Origin: Myxococcales bacterium
GTDB taxonomy: Bacteria; Myxococcota_A; Polyangia; Polyangiales; Ga0077539
Assembly (NCBI GenBank): GCA_016793325.1
Contig: JAEUKI010000034.1
Span: 1 to 64,000 of the forward strand
Length of the DNA: 64,000 nt
Direction of reading: 5' to 3'
The position numbers were made by a program, and so were the translations under genes. The notes below the pieces were generated by a model, which was given only the letters and a program-made list of their open reading frames with translations, was not told the origin of the DNA and made no database searches. This document shows positions 1 to 9,221 of the stretch, in pieces; the stretch's first letter is position 1; each line of letters begins with the position of its first letter.

Positions 1-475
1 CAGCGACGATTCGCACTGCGTCGCGCCCGAGCGCTGCAACACGCGCACAGGAACGTGCCAGACGATGGCGCCCGATCCTTCGCGGATCTCCGACGGGCAA
101 CCGTGTCGGCTTCCCACGGCGAGTCAGCCCTCGCCGTGCAAAGGCACCTGCTTCCGCATCGTGACGGGCAACCCGAACGGCGTGTGTGGGTCGTACGTCA
201 ACCTCGCAACGACGCCGCGCTGCCCCGATGATCCAGACGCCATTCAGCCTCTCGGTCGCATGGGAATGGACAACCTCGGGATCTGCATCTTCCGCACGTG
301 CTCCGCGACGCAGTGCTGCCCGAGCGGTCTCGTGTGCGAAGGCCTGGACGGCATGGGCTACTGCTCGGTCGACGACCCGATGGAGAACAACATCGCGTGC
401 GACGGTGATGGCGGGCTGTCCGACGCAGCCACGGATGGCGACGACGCAGCCATCGATGGCGGGGGAGACCCATGA
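1..475 (+). CDS. Cys-rich secreted protein, 5' end outside window
   Basis: The reading frame is already open at base 2 and runs to the TGA at 473-475, so the gene begins before the window. An ATG at 65 lies inside it, and the residues before that ATG are also Cys-rich and in frame. About 157 residues are visible, with many Cys pairs (CKGTC, CCPSGLVC) suggesting a disulfide-rich extracellular module. They end in an Asp/Gly/Ala-rich tail of the kind seen in other secreted proteins of this window. The stop overlaps the next start by four bases (ATGA), so the two genes are probably co-transcribed. The exact family is not recognised. Confidence 0.7.
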   Translation, partial: SDDSHCVAPERCNTRTGTCQTMAPDPSRISDGQPCRLPTASQPSPCKGTCFRIVTGNPNGVCGSYVNLATTPRCPDDPDAIQPLGRMGMDNLGICIFRTCSATQCCPSGLVCEGLDGMGYCSVDDPMENNIACDGDGGLSDAATDGDDAAIDGGGDP

Positions 476-1446
476 AGCACACACATTCAAAACAGCTGCT
501 GCTTCTCTGCTCTTGGCTCCTCTCGGCCTGCGGTGGCGCCAGTATCACGATCAGCGGGCAGCAAGACGGCACACGCCTCGCACAGTCGGTCCCGACGCCC
601 ATGGGCGGACGCATCGGCGCAGGACGGCTGGCAGCGAGCGGGACATTTCGCGGCGATGTCGTGAGCGCCGTCGATTCAGGCTCCGGGCAGCGCACCCCTC
701 CGTTCAGCGTCGGAGCGTCGCTCGGCGTAGGCTTCATCGGAGGGGACGCTGCGCTCGATTGCCGCTTCGCCGAGGCTCATCACGGCGTACGCACGAACCC
801 GATGCTCGCGACAGCCAACCCGCACACGGGAGTGCTCTGGCGCTGCGGAGCGAGCCTTCGCTACGCGCTCGACGCGGGCCACCGCGTGCAACTGCTGTTC
901 GGCGCGACGCTCTCGCTCGAAAACGCCTTGGTTCACCGGGATTTCAGGTTCACGCGAACGACGAACGGCTTCGGGATCCCCACGTCGTCGATGATCACCG
1001 ACTACACCGAGCGTCGCGTAGTCACGATGTTCGGAGCCTCCGCTCACATCACCGCGCAATACGACCCGCACCGATACGTGATGCTCGAAGCGGCGCTCGG
1101 GCTCGTGATGCCGCCAACGCTCCCGCGCAATGTGCACTACGCGTGGTCTCCGAGCGGGTTGAACCCCAGCGAGCCAACCGCCGACGCGCTGCCGTTCTAC
1201 GAGTTTGGCATCGCGGGCATGGGCTGGATCGGCGCTGCATTCGGGCCCGAATATGCGCGTTTCGCCGTCCGCGCGAGCGGCGCGCTCGGGAACGCAGCGG
1301 CCATCACCGGCGCCCACTTCGGCGCAGAGGCCGCCCTGGTTGTCAGCACACAAGTATTCAACCCCGGCCCTCGTACTCCGTTTCTCTCCGAGTGGGAGCG
1401 CAGGGTGAGCCGCGCTACCCGATCATCGGGCACACCACGCGACTGA
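472..1446 (+). CDS. putative outer-membrane lipoprotein or beta-barrel-like protein
   Basis: The product has 324 residues. The N terminus is a lipoprotein signal peptide: basic start, hydrophobic stretch rich in Leu, then the lipobox LLSAC. The rest has alternating hydrophobic residues, many Gly and aromatic residues, and closing segments such as FGAEAALVVST, as in small bacterial beta-barrels, but no named family is recognised. It starts inside the stop codon of the preceding Cys-rich gene, so translation is probably coupled. Its last 32 bases overlap the 3' end of the convergent FG-GAP gene. Confidence 0.6.
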   Translation: MKHTHSKQLLLLCSWLLSACGGASITISGQQDGTRLAQSVPTPMGGRIGAGRLAASGTFRGDVVSAVDSGSGQRTPPFSVGASLGVGFIGGDAALDCRFAEAHHGVRTNPMLATANPHTGVLWRCGASLRYALDAGHRVQLLFGATLSLENALVHRDFRFTRTTNGFGIPTSSMITDYTERRVVTMFGASAHITAQYDPHRYVMLEAALGLVMPPTLPRNVHYAWSPSGLNPSEPTADALPFYEFGIAGMGWIGAAFGPEYARFAVRASGALGNAAAITGAHFGAEAALVVSTQVFNPGPRTPFLSEWERRVSRATRSSGTPRD

Positions 1447-3826
1447 TCACCGCGCGGTTGTTTTGCTCGCGGCACTCGCGCACGGCGCTGTCGTCGTCGA
1501 CGCGCACGCGAACGTCCACGGGCGTCGCGGTCATGCCCGCGCCCGGCCAGCGGCAGCTCACGTCCGCGCACGCGCCGGGGTTGAGCACGCGCCCGAGCGG
1601 CGCTGCGCACAAGCGCATCGTGCCCATCATCGCGGGTTCGCCGTTGTAGAAGCCCACGGACACCGCGTCGTTCAGCGGCGCTGCGCCGCGGTTGCACACG
1701 CGCGCGCGCAGGATCGCCGTGTTGTCGGCCTCGCACGACCACGAGGCGCCCTGCGCGGTTCCGTCCGCGACGCCGATCATCCCTGCGCGGCCCTGAACGT
1801 TGGTTCGAAAGTTGTTGAGCCCCGCCGTGCGCCACCCGCGACGCATCATGCTCGTGCGCGGAACGCGGAGGTTATCCTCGATGTTCGTCACGTGGTACGG
1901 ATGCTCGTTCCACACGGGGCGCGAGCCGACCCAGCGATCCATCACGTCGCTGAAGACCCGCACGCCGTTCGGCCCGCGCTCGCGCGACGCGCGGCAGGTG
2001 TTGCCCGTCCCGGCTGTGCCCGCGGGAGGAGCCGCGCACACGAAATCACAGCTCGTCGCGCCCGCCGCGCAGCACTGCGTGTCCATCGTGCAGCGGCAGA
2101 GCCCCTCGACGCACGAGCCCGAGCTGCAGTCGTCGTTGCCGCGGCAACGAATGCCGGGAAACAGCGGGTCTGTGTTGCGCGGTCCGAGCCCGGCGCACGG
2201 ACGACCGACGCCGATCATCCCGCACAAGTGGTTCGATCCCATGACGATCTCCGCGCGAAAATCGCCGTCGACGTCCGCCACGATGGGGTTCTCGTACCAA
2301 GTGCACGACGAGTGCGGCGCGGAGTACAAGACGTTTCCGCTACGGCCGTCGTACACGCGCAAGAAGCACTCGTCGGCGTACACGGCTTCGACGCGACCGT
2401 CGCCCTCGAAGTCGAACGACGTGCTCCCCGTCACGGCGCTCGAGGCGTCTTGCGAGGGGCGCGTCCAGAGCACGCCGTTGGTCGTTCCCGTGTCGCAGTT
2501 GCCGCCGGCTCGCGGCGTCGCAGCGCAGTCGGGATCGAAGACCATGTACTGCGTCCCGCCGGCGCTCGCGAACTCGGCTTGTCCGTCGCCGTCGAAGTCC
2601 GCGATCGTGGGTGGTCCGCCGTAGCCACCAGGAATGGCCACCGGGCCGAACACCACGCGGCCTTCGAGCGTCTCGATCCGCGCGTTGCCGTTGGAGATCA
2701 CGACCACCTCGGGGATCTCTGGCTCCATGAAGCGCATGCCCGGAAACGCGCCCATGTTCGCGACCGCAACGTGACCCACCGTTCCGCTCGCGGCGCGATA
2801 GCTCTCGGGGAGCCAGTTGCGCATCGCGCGATCCCATCGGTACACGCGAATGCCGTCGACGAGCTCGACCTCGCCGTCTTCGTCGACGTCCATCACGACG
2901 GCGTGCGCGCCCAGGCCTCCGCCCCCGCCGCCGCGCGCGTCGTACGAGGCGAGCCCCGCGGATCCGCCGGAGCCTCCGATGAGCGCGCCCGTGCGGCCGT
3001 CGAACGCGATTCCGTTGCGCAAAACCTCGGGAAACCCGTCGTCATCGAGGTCGACCACGACGGGCGACGTCCACCATCCGCCCGAGACCTCGTAGGGCAT
3101 TCCCATGTTGTTCGAGCGCCAGTAGATCCTCCACGTGCCCGGCGCGCTCTGCGTGTACGCGACGAGCCCGCCGCCCGCTTTGATCGCGATGATCTCGGCG
3201 AGACCGTCGTTGTCGAGGTCAGCGATCGCGGGAGAAGTCGAGGCCACCACGGGCTGCTCGCCGAGCGTCGCTTGCAGCGCGCACGTGCGCCCGTCGAGCA
3301 CGCGGATCACGCCGGTCTGCGAGATTGAATTCATGTGCGTTCCGGGGTCGAAGATCCCGACGATGGACGGGCGCGGGCCGCTGTCGGGGTCGCGCGTCCG
3401 TGGCGCGAGATCTCCGACGACCAACGCGCCGAACACGTGCGTATGGTTCGGAAACATGTCCCCCATCGGCGCGGTCTTGAACTCGCACTGCACCGTCGGA
3501 GCGAACACGCCCGGCCGAAGCTCGGTCGTGCACGTCGTGTCGCTCGAGCCTTCGCCCCAAGGAACGCAGCGCCCCATCACGCACCGCGTGTCGCCTTCGC
3601 ACTCATCGGGCGTCGCGCACGGCGCCCCGCTGGCGCCGTCGCCGCCGCCCCCGTCGCCGCTCGTCGCGTCGCCGGAAGCGCCGTCGCCAGAGGACGTTCC
3701 ATCGAGGCCTCCGTCCATCGAGGTCGATCCGTCTGGGCGACCGCTGTCTGCAGGCATCGAAGGGGGCTCGGAGCAAGCGAGCGCAGCGAGCGCGAGAACC
3801 GAGAGGGACGCGACGCGAATATGCAT
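1415..3826 (-). CDS. FG-GAP/VCBS-repeat lipoprotein
   Basis: The product has 803 residues. A signal peptide ending in the lipobox ALAC is followed by a low-complexity Gly/Asp/Ser linker (about residues 22-68). The central part carries several FG-GAP/VCBS-type repeats with calcium-binding-like Asp clusters, for example DLDNDGLAE, DLDDDGFPE, DFDGDGQAE and DVDGDFRAE. These are typical of an integrin-alpha-like beta-propeller. A Cys-rich stretch lies near residues 545-610. The last 100 residues look like a CARDB-type adhesion domain. By family it is an exported surface protein that may bind calcium or ligands; no enzymatic motif is seen. Confidence 0.75.
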   Translation of the reverse strand: MHIRVASLSVLALAALACSEPPSMPADSGRPDGSTSMDGGLDGTSSGDGASGDATSGDGGGGDGASGAPCATPDECEGDTRCVMGRCVPWGEGSSDTTCTTELRPGVFAPTVQCEFKTAPMGDMFPNHTHVFGALVVGDLAPRTRDPDSGPRPSIVGIFDPGTHMNSISQTGVIRVLDGRTCALQATLGEQPVVASTSPAIADLDNDGLAEIIAIKAGGGLVAYTQSAPGTWRIYWRSNNMGMPYEVSGGWWTSPVVVDLDDDGFPEVLRNGIAFDGRTGALIGGSGGSAGLASYDARGGGGGGLGAHAVVMDVDEDGEVELVDGIRVYRWDRAMRNWLPESYRAASGTVGHVAVANMGAFPGMRFMEPEIPEVVVISNGNARIETLEGRVVFGPVAIPGGYGGPPTIADFDGDGQAEFASAGGTQYMVFDPDCAATPRAGGNCDTGTTNGVLWTRPSQDASSAVTGSTSFDFEGDGRVEAVYADECFLRVYDGRSGNVLYSAPHSSCTWYENPIVADVDGDFRAEIVMGSNHLCGMIGVGRPCAGLGPRNTDPLFPGIRCRGNDDCSSGSCVEGLCRCTMDTQCCAAGATSCDFVCAAPPAGTAGTGNTCRASRERGPNGVRVFSDVMDRWVGSRPVWNEHPYHVTNIEDNLRVPRTSMMRRGWRTAGLNNFRTNVQGRAGMIGVADGTAQGASWSCEADNTAILRARVCNRGAAPLNDAVSVGFYNGEPAMMGTMRLCAAPLGRVLNPGACADVSCRWPGAGMTATPVDVRVRVDDDSAVRECREQNNRAVISRVVCPMIG

Positions 3827-3913
3827 AGCGAGATTGTCGCCGAGAAACGCGCCGCGAAGAATGGGCGGACGATCTCCCAGGGATTCACGGTTGGCGTAGG
3901 ATCCGAGCTCCGA

Positions 3914-4636
3914 ATGCGACTCGGTCGAAGGCAGTGCCTGTGCGTTTCGCTCGCGGCCGCGGCGTCACGCGTCTTGTCAGCGTGCAGCGCGCGGACGGAG
4001 GGACCGCCCACCGCGCAAGGCGCGATCTTGACGGTGTACGGCGGGACGCCCTCGCGCGAGCAGCTCAACAGCGCAGACGCGTTCGTGCAGACGACGGCCG
4101 CGCTGCTCGGGGTCCCGACGCCGCGCAACATCCGCTACACGTGGAACGAAGGCATCACCGACCCGCTCGGCTGCGCTGGCGGAGGCGTCACGGACCCGAT
4201 CACGAGCGACGTGTTCGCCGGTGAATTTCCTCACTATCACGAGCTCGTTCACTCGGTCGCGCTGCCGCTCGGGCTGCCGCCGCACTTCTTCATCGAGGGG
4301 CTCGCGGAGGCGTTTTCGCCGCGGCCTGACTTCCTCTGTCCACAGCCGGTGCGGGGGCCGTTCGCGACGCCCATCGAGTGGCTCGACTCGCGCGTGCTCC
4401 GCGGCGCATACGGCGTAGAGCGCGGGCGACTCGACCACGAGCTGTACATCCACGCGGGCGTGTTCACGAGGACGATGCTCCGCGAGTTCGGCCGAGAGCG
4501 ATACCTCCGGCTCTACCGCTCGCTCACGTACTTCGCAGACCTCGCCGAGGTGCGGCGCGCGTTCGTCGCGGTCCTCGGGATCACGATCGAAGAGGCGCTC
4601 GCCCTCGCGCGCAACGCGAACACGAGCGAGCTCTGA
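3914..4636 (+). CDS. putative gluzincin-type metallopeptidase lipoprotein
   Basis: The product has 240 residues. The ATG at 3914 is chosen because it gives an export signal ending in a plausible lipobox (VLSAC); the open frame extends upstream but without a signal. The zinc motif HELVH (His109, Glu110, His113) is followed by EGLAE with Glu128, the layout of peptidase-MA-like gluzincins (HExxH, then a WxxEGLA-type third ligand). Only about 100 residues follow, so the catalytic domain is small. The substrate is unknown. The gene stands alone between the FG-GAP gene and a convergent barrel-like gene. Confidence 0.6.
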   Translation: MRLGRRQCLCVSLAAAASRVLSACSARTEGPPTAQGAILTVYGGTPSREQLNSADAFVQTTAALLGVPTPRNIRYTWNEGITDPLGCAGGGVTDPITSDVFAGEFPHYHELVHSVALPLGLPPHFFIEGLAEAFSPRPDFLCPQPVRGPFATPIEWLDSRVLRGAYGVERGRLDHELYIHAGVFTRTMLREFGRERYLRLYRSLTYFADLAEVRRAFVAVLGITIEEALALARNANTSEL

Positions 4637-4760
4637 AGCGCGCCCTAGCGAGCGCGAGCAATGAGGGCCACCGTGGCTAATGGACCATCGTGTCCGAATC
4701 GATTGAGCGCAGTGGGGATGGGGTGGATCGCGAATTTCACAATCAGAGCACCGTCCCCGA

Positions 4761-5366
4761 TTACAGTGAGAATGTGATTCCGAAGCGGGCGCCGAGGCCG
4801 CCGAGCGCGAGGTCGAGCACGCCGGGAGAGAGCCAACCGACGCCGCCCTGCGCGTAGAGCTCTGCGAGCGCGTGCTCGCCGAGCACCAACGACACCGCGA
4901 GCTCACTGATGAGCCGGTGGACCAACGGAGGGCTCACGACGCCGAGGCCGCCGAAGAGAAACACGTCGTAGGCCACGGTGGGCGTGAGCGCGACGCTCGG
5001 GTGAACCGCGAACGTCCCGCCCACGCCGAGCCCGAATCGCGCCGCAAACGCCACGCCCCCGCCCGGAAGACTCCCTCCCGCGCCGATGCCCGCCCGCGGC
5101 TGCAACGTGAGCCCCCCGAGCACGTTCACCCTCACCGTCGCCTCGGCGAGCAGCCGCGCCGTAAACGACGGAGCCATCGAGACCTCGGGCGTCGCCATCA
5201 CGCTCAGCGATCTTCGCGCGTAGCGCCGCGCGTCGCCCCAGCGCACTTGCGCGCTGACGTCGGTCGAACAAAGCGCGCACGCGAGGGAGCTCGCGACGAC
5301 ACCGATATTCAAGCGTGCGCGTCGCGCGTGTAGACCGCTCGGTCGCATGATGTTCGCCATGGTCAC
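4761..5366 (-). CDS. secreted Gly-rich beta-barrel-like protein, unknown
   Basis: The product has up to 201 residues. Three in-frame ATG codons lie close together (5366, 5360, 5348); the last gives the most compact signal peptide, ending DVSAQ. The mature part alternates hydrophobic and small residues with many Gly, and ends in FGITFSL with a C-terminal hydrophobic residue. This is consistent with an outer-membrane barrel of about eight strands. No family is recognised. It is divergent from the Cys/Gly-rich gene at 5526. Confidence 0.55.
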   Translation of the reverse strand: MTMANIMRPSGLHARRARLNIGVVASSLACALCSTDVSAQVRWGDARRYARRSLSVMATPEVSMAPSFTARLLAEATVRVNVLGGLTLQPRAGIGAGGSLPGGGVAFAARFGLGVGGTFAVHPSVALTPTVAYDVFLFGGLGVVSPPLVHRLISELAVSLVLGEHALAELYAQGGVGWLSPGVLDLALGGLGARFGITFSL

Positions 5367-5525
5367 TCGGCGCGCGGCGCGCTGTCTCCACGCGAGCGAC
5401 GAGCGGTGATAGGCTGCCGACGAATGAAGCGATCGCGGCCGAACGGAGACGGATCAGCGAGCGCTGGCGGGACGAAGCGCCCATCGAGCGCGCAGGACAG
5501 CGCGCCGAACCCCGCGCCGCGCGGG

Positions 5526-7802
5526 ATGAAAACGTGTGCCGTGAAGCTCTCCGCGGCGGCGCTCGTCGCAGCGACCGCGCTCTCGTCGTGCACGAGCCCC
5601 GCGACGGCGGTGCTGGTCATCGTCGACACCGACGCGCGCGAGCGGGTCTTGTCGCTGCGCGTGCTCGTGTCCGCCGGGACGACGCGCTCGACGACCGCGC
5701 AGCCGCGCGCGTGGACGCGCACGGGGGCGAGCGACGACTTCGGATTTCCTGCGTCGTTTACGATCGCCGCGGGCACAGGCCCCAAGGACGGAACCGTGAG
5801 CGTCGAAGCGGTGCTCCAGCTCGCTCCCGCAGGGCCGGGGCAGCCCGTGTCGAGCGCGCAGCGGACGGCGAGGTTTCGGTTCGTTCCGAGGACGCCGTCG
5901 TTTGTGCGGCTGTTCATCCCGACCGCCTGCGCGGCGACGGTCAACCCGCCCGCGCGCTGCGCGGACGAGAGCACGCCGTGCACGCTGTCACGCTACTGCG
6001 AAGAGCGCGGGCAGACCTGCGGCGACGACGGCCAGTGCACGACGCCCGACGTCATCACGCAGCCCATCCCCGACGGAGGCGTGCGCACGGACGCTGCGTA
6101 CGACAGCGCGACCGACGCGCGGACGGACACGGGCAACGACGCGTGCTCCCCCCAGTGCTCGGGCCGACAGTGCGGCGACGATCGCTGCGGCGGCTCCTGT
6201 GGAACGTGCGCGTCAGGCTCGACCTGCAGCGCCGCCGGGACGTGCTTCGCCTGCAACGAAGGCAGCGCGTGCACCCCCGCAGAGCCCTGCCGCACAGGGG
6301 CGATCGTCTGCGGCGCGAGCGCTCCTTCGTGCGTCGCGCAAGCGAGCTCCCCGGGCGGAACCCCTTGCGCGGGCGGCGTCTGCGACGGCCGCGGAGCGTG
6401 CGTCGCGTGCGTCGCGGGCTCGGCGTGCACGCCCGCCAACGAGTGCCTGAGCGGGATGATTTCGTGTGCCACAGGAGCGCCCGTGTGCACGCCGGGCGCG
6501 CCGCGCGCCGCGGGCGCCACGTGCGCCGGAGGCGTGTGCGACGGGATGGGTCGCTGCGTCGCGTGCTCCGCGGGCATGAGCTGCAACACCGGCAACCCGT
6601 GCACGACAGGGATGATTTCGTGTGCCATGGGCGGCCCCGTGTGCGCGACGAGCGGCAACCGGACCGCGGGCTCGATGTGCCCCGGCGGCGTGTGCGACGG
6701 GATGGGTCGCTGCAGCGCGTGCGCGACGGGCGCCGCGTGCACGCCCTCGAACCCGTGCAACACGGGCATGATTTCGTGTGCCTCGGGCACCGCCGTGTGC
6801 GCGAGCAGCGGCAACGCGACGGCGGGCTCGACGTGCCCTGGCGGCGTGTGCGACGGGACGGGGCGATGCATCGCGTGCAACGAAGGCGCGGCGTGCACGC
6901 GCAGCAATCGCTGTGAAGTGGGCCGCGTTTCGTGCAGCACAGGCGCGGCGGTGTGCGCGCTCGCAGGCAACGCGACGGCCGGGGCGAGCTGCGACAACGG
7001 CGGAACGTGCGACGGGATGGGGCGCTGCGACTCGAACCTCGGAGCGGCGCAGGACTCGATGATCACGGTTCCTGCGGGCGTCACGACGATGCGCGTTCGA
7101 GCGTGGGGCGCCGCAGGAGGAACGGCGTACGGAGGCGTCGCGTGTCGCGGCGGCGGCGGCGGCTTCATCGAGACCGTCGTGAGCGTGACGCCCGGCGAAT
7201 CGCTGCGCGTCGTGGTCGGCGCGCCCGGCGGCAACGGCGGCGCCTCGGGCGCAGGCGGCGTCGGTGGAACGCCGGGCGGCGGCGGTCGCGGCGGCAACTC
7301 GAGCGGGCAGACCGGCGGCGGTGGCGGCGGATTTTCGGGCGTGTTTCGCGGGACGACCCCGCTCGCGATCGCCGGTGGCGGCGGCGGTGGAGGTGGCAGC
7401 ACGGCTTCGTCGCGCTGCCCTGGCGGCGCGGGCGGCGGCACCGTTGGCGCCGCGGGCAGTGGCGGCAACGGGGGCGGAGGCGGCACGCAAACAGTCGGCG
7501 GACTCGGCGGAGGAACCGGCACGTCGGGCAGCTCCCTCCGCGGCGGCGTCGGAGGAAGTCGCAACGACAGCGGCGGCGGTGGAGGCGGCGGGTTCTTCGG
7601 CGGCGGCGGCGGTCAGGGCGCGAGCAGCGACGCGTCGTCCGGCGGAGGAGGCTCGGGCCACGCGACAGGGACCATCGTGACGTTCGTGGCCGGATCGGGG
7701 ACGACCCCTGGCAACGCAGCGAGCCCGCTCCGCGGAGGCGCAGGCAGCGCAGGCGTCGTGGGCAGTCCGGGTCGCGTGATCCTGTCCTTTCCTGCAATGT
7801 GA
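5526..7802 (+). CDS. lipoprotein with Cys-rich repeats and glycine-rich C-terminal domain
   Basis: The product has 758 residues. The start at 5526 is preferred over upstream codons because it begins a clean lipoprotein signal (lipobox LSSC). Residues about 150-500 contain six or seven tandem Cys-rich units of about 40 residues, with the recurring pattern CxxGxxCxxxNxCxxGxIxCxxGxxVC and the phrase GVCDGMGRC. The last 250 residues are more than 40% Gly and resemble the glycine-rich fold seen near ALK-type receptors and in bacterial secreted proteins. The units give a direct repeat of about 120 bp in the DNA (about 6250-7030). The likely role is a structural or adhesive surface protein. Confidence 0.7.
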   Translation: MKTCAVKLSAAALVAATALSSCTSPATAVLVIVDTDARERVLSLRVLVSAGTTRSTTAQPRAWTRTGASDDFGFPASFTIAAGTGPKDGTVSVEAVLQLAPAGPGQPVSSAQRTARFRFVPRTPSFVRLFIPTACAATVNPPARCADESTPCTLSRYCEERGQTCGDDGQCTTPDVITQPIPDGGVRTDAAYDSATDARTDTGNDACSPQCSGRQCGDDRCGGSCGTCASGSTCSAAGTCFACNEGSACTPAEPCRTGAIVCGASAPSCVAQASSPGGTPCAGGVCDGRGACVACVAGSACTPANECLSGMISCATGAPVCTPGAPRAAGATCAGGVCDGMGRCVACSAGMSCNTGNPCTTGMISCAMGGPVCATSGNRTAGSMCPGGVCDGMGRCSACATGAACTPSNPCNTGMISCASGTAVCASSGNATAGSTCPGGVCDGTGRCIACNEGAACTRSNRCEVGRVSCSTGAAVCALAGNATAGASCDNGGTCDGMGRCDSNLGAAQDSMITVPAGVTTMRVRAWGAAGGTAYGGVACRGGGGGFIETVVSVTPGESLRVVVGAPGGNGGASGAGGVGGTPGGGGRGGNSSGQTGGGGGGFSGVFRGTTPLAIAGGGGGGGGSTASSRCPGGAGGGTVGAAGSGGNGGGGGTQTVGGLGGGTGTSGSSLRGGVGGSRNDSGGGGGGGFFGGGGGQGASSDASSGGGGSGHATGTIVTFVAGSGTTPGNAASPLRGGAGSAGVVGSPGRVILSFPAM

Positions 7803-7821
7803 TGTTGAACCGCCGACCGCG

Positions 7822-8262
7822 ATGAACGAACGTCTGACTGTGCATCGTTCGAACTCTTCGCTCACGGGCGTGCTTCGCTCGATCGCGTTGCTCGCGCCGA
7901 TGGTCGCCATCGAAGCGTGCGACCGAACGTCGTCTGCCTCGCGCAACACCGAGCCCGCGCAGAGCAACGCCGGCTCGAGCAGCGAACCATCCAACACGGC
8001 GAGCGCCGCAGACGCCGCAGCCACGCTCGCGTCGGACGACAACGACAGCGGGACGCAAGAAGGCGCGTCGACGAACGCAGACCCGCAGCAAGCCGCCAAC
8101 GGCGAGCGGTGCTCGACGCCGGGCGAGCGGCGACGCGCGGTCGTTCCCGAGGGCGCGATGCCGTGCACGTGCGCGGGCGACGCGGGCGCTGCGCGATGGG
8201 TGTGCGACCCGGGCGCGATGCGCGTGATGGGTCCGCTTCCGCCGCCAGAGCTCGCGGCGTGA
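7822..8262 (+). CDS. small exported protein, unknown
   Basis: The product has 146 residues. A hydrophobic segment near residues 17-31 ends in EAC, which could be a weak lipobox, and is followed by a Ser/Ala/Asp-rich linker. The C-terminal 50 residues contain three Cys (RCSTPGE, MPCTC, WVCDPG). It lies 20 bases downstream of the Gly-rich lipoprotein and is probably in the same transcript. A hairpin followed by a T-rich run lies about 40 bases after its stop. No family is recognised. Confidence 0.5.
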   Translation: MNERLTVHRSNSSLTGVLRSIALLAPMVAIEACDRTSSASRNTEPAQSNAGSSSEPSNTASAADAAATLASDDNDSGTQEGASTNADPQQAANGERCSTPGERRRAVVPEGAMPCTCAGDAGAARWVCDPGAMRVMGPLPPPELAA

Positions 8263-8299
8263 GCCACCGCTCGGCCCTCGGTTGATCGACCACGAAAGC

Positions 8300-8340
8300 G
8301 CGATTTCTCTCAGGATATTTCCAGAGAGATCGCTCTTTGT
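8300..8340 (+). terminator. probable Rho-independent terminator
   Basis: The strand can fold into a ten-pair stem (GCGA plus TCTCTC against GAGAGA plus TCGC, with a two-base TT bulge) around a 12-base AT-rich loop. It is followed by TCTTTGT. It lies 38 bases after the stop of the preceding gene and before a convergent gene. Confidence 0.5.
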
Positions 8341-8406
8341 TCGTCGCGCGGCCCCCTTCGCTGCGTCGATCTCCCCTTTCGATCGATCGCTGCGACGCTC
8401 ACCCGT

Positions 8407-8934
8407 TCACGGGTGGTTGCTGTTGAGCTCGGTCACGAAGAGGCGGCCGCGAACGTTCGCTCCGCGCACGTACGAGCCAACCCACACGTCGTACTGACCA
8501 GGACCCGCGTTGGGAACGTCCACCGTCGGGTTCGCTCCGCCGTAGCTGTCGTCGTTGCAGCGCCATCCGCCGCTGGCGGTGTTGACGAGCAGCGTGGTGT
8601 CGGTGTTCTGCGACGCGGTCGCGCCGGGGACGACCACGTAGAAGCGCAGGTTCGACGAGGTGCCGCCGAGGTTCACGATGTAGTCGGGCGTGCGGGTCAC
8701 GTAGCCGACGCAGCCCGAGCCGAGGCTGAGCGAACGGGCGTCGATCGTTCCACCCGAGACGATGCTGACCGAGCGCGGGTCGGGCACGAAGCCCGGGCGC
8801 AGACGAACCGTGCCGAAGTTGGCGCGGCGTCCGCCAATCTGCAGCGACTGCTGAGCGACGACATCTTCGCCAACGCCCGAGACCACGAGCGCTGCGGCGA
8901 GGCCCAACGCGCTGAGAACAACCGACTTCTTCAT
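8407..8934 (-). CDS. secreted protein, unknown, related to PPC-like domains
   Basis: The product has 175 residues. The start at 8934 is set by a strong ribosome binding site (GGAGGA) and a signal peptide MKKSVVLSALGLAAALVVSG. The mature part ends with phrases such as CNDDSYGG and GQYDVWVGSY. These recall bacterial pre-peptidase C-terminal-like beta-sandwiches, which bind or chaperone secreted proteins. It is a single gene with a 287-bp upstream gap before priA in which I see no other gene. Confidence 0.6.
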   Translation of the reverse strand: MKKSVVLSALGLAAALVVSGVGEDVVAQQSLQIGGRRANFGTVRLRPGFVPDPRSVSIVSGGTIDARSLSLGSGCVGYVTRTPDYIVNLGGTSSNLRFYVVVPGATASQNTDTTLLVNTASGGWRCNDDSYGGANPTVDVPNAGPGQYDVWVGSYVRGANVRGRLFVTELNSNHP

Positions 8935-9221
8935 TCGTGCTTCCTCCGAGAAACGCCGCGATCTTCGCGACGATCGATGCCGAGAACACTTTTGTTTTGC
9001 TGGACTCTGACAACGCCCCATTTCGAGGGATGTCTCGAGCGGACCGTCGCGCTGACGCTCCATCACCCGTTCGGCGGGCCGGGATTGAACGGCATGTGCC
9101 GTTGGTTATTCAACTCTTGTGCGCTACTTTGCGACGTTTGTTCGATTGCCGTGAGAGCGCATCGATGCAGTCTCAGCACACCCGCTGTCAGCCGCTGTAA
9201 GTCACCCGCGGTCGCGTTGGC

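Noticed and set aside
5993..7564. Minus-strand Pro/His-rich frame of 523 codons
   Set aside because: It is the reverse complement of the Gly-rich and Cys-rich repeats of the lipoprotein at 5526.
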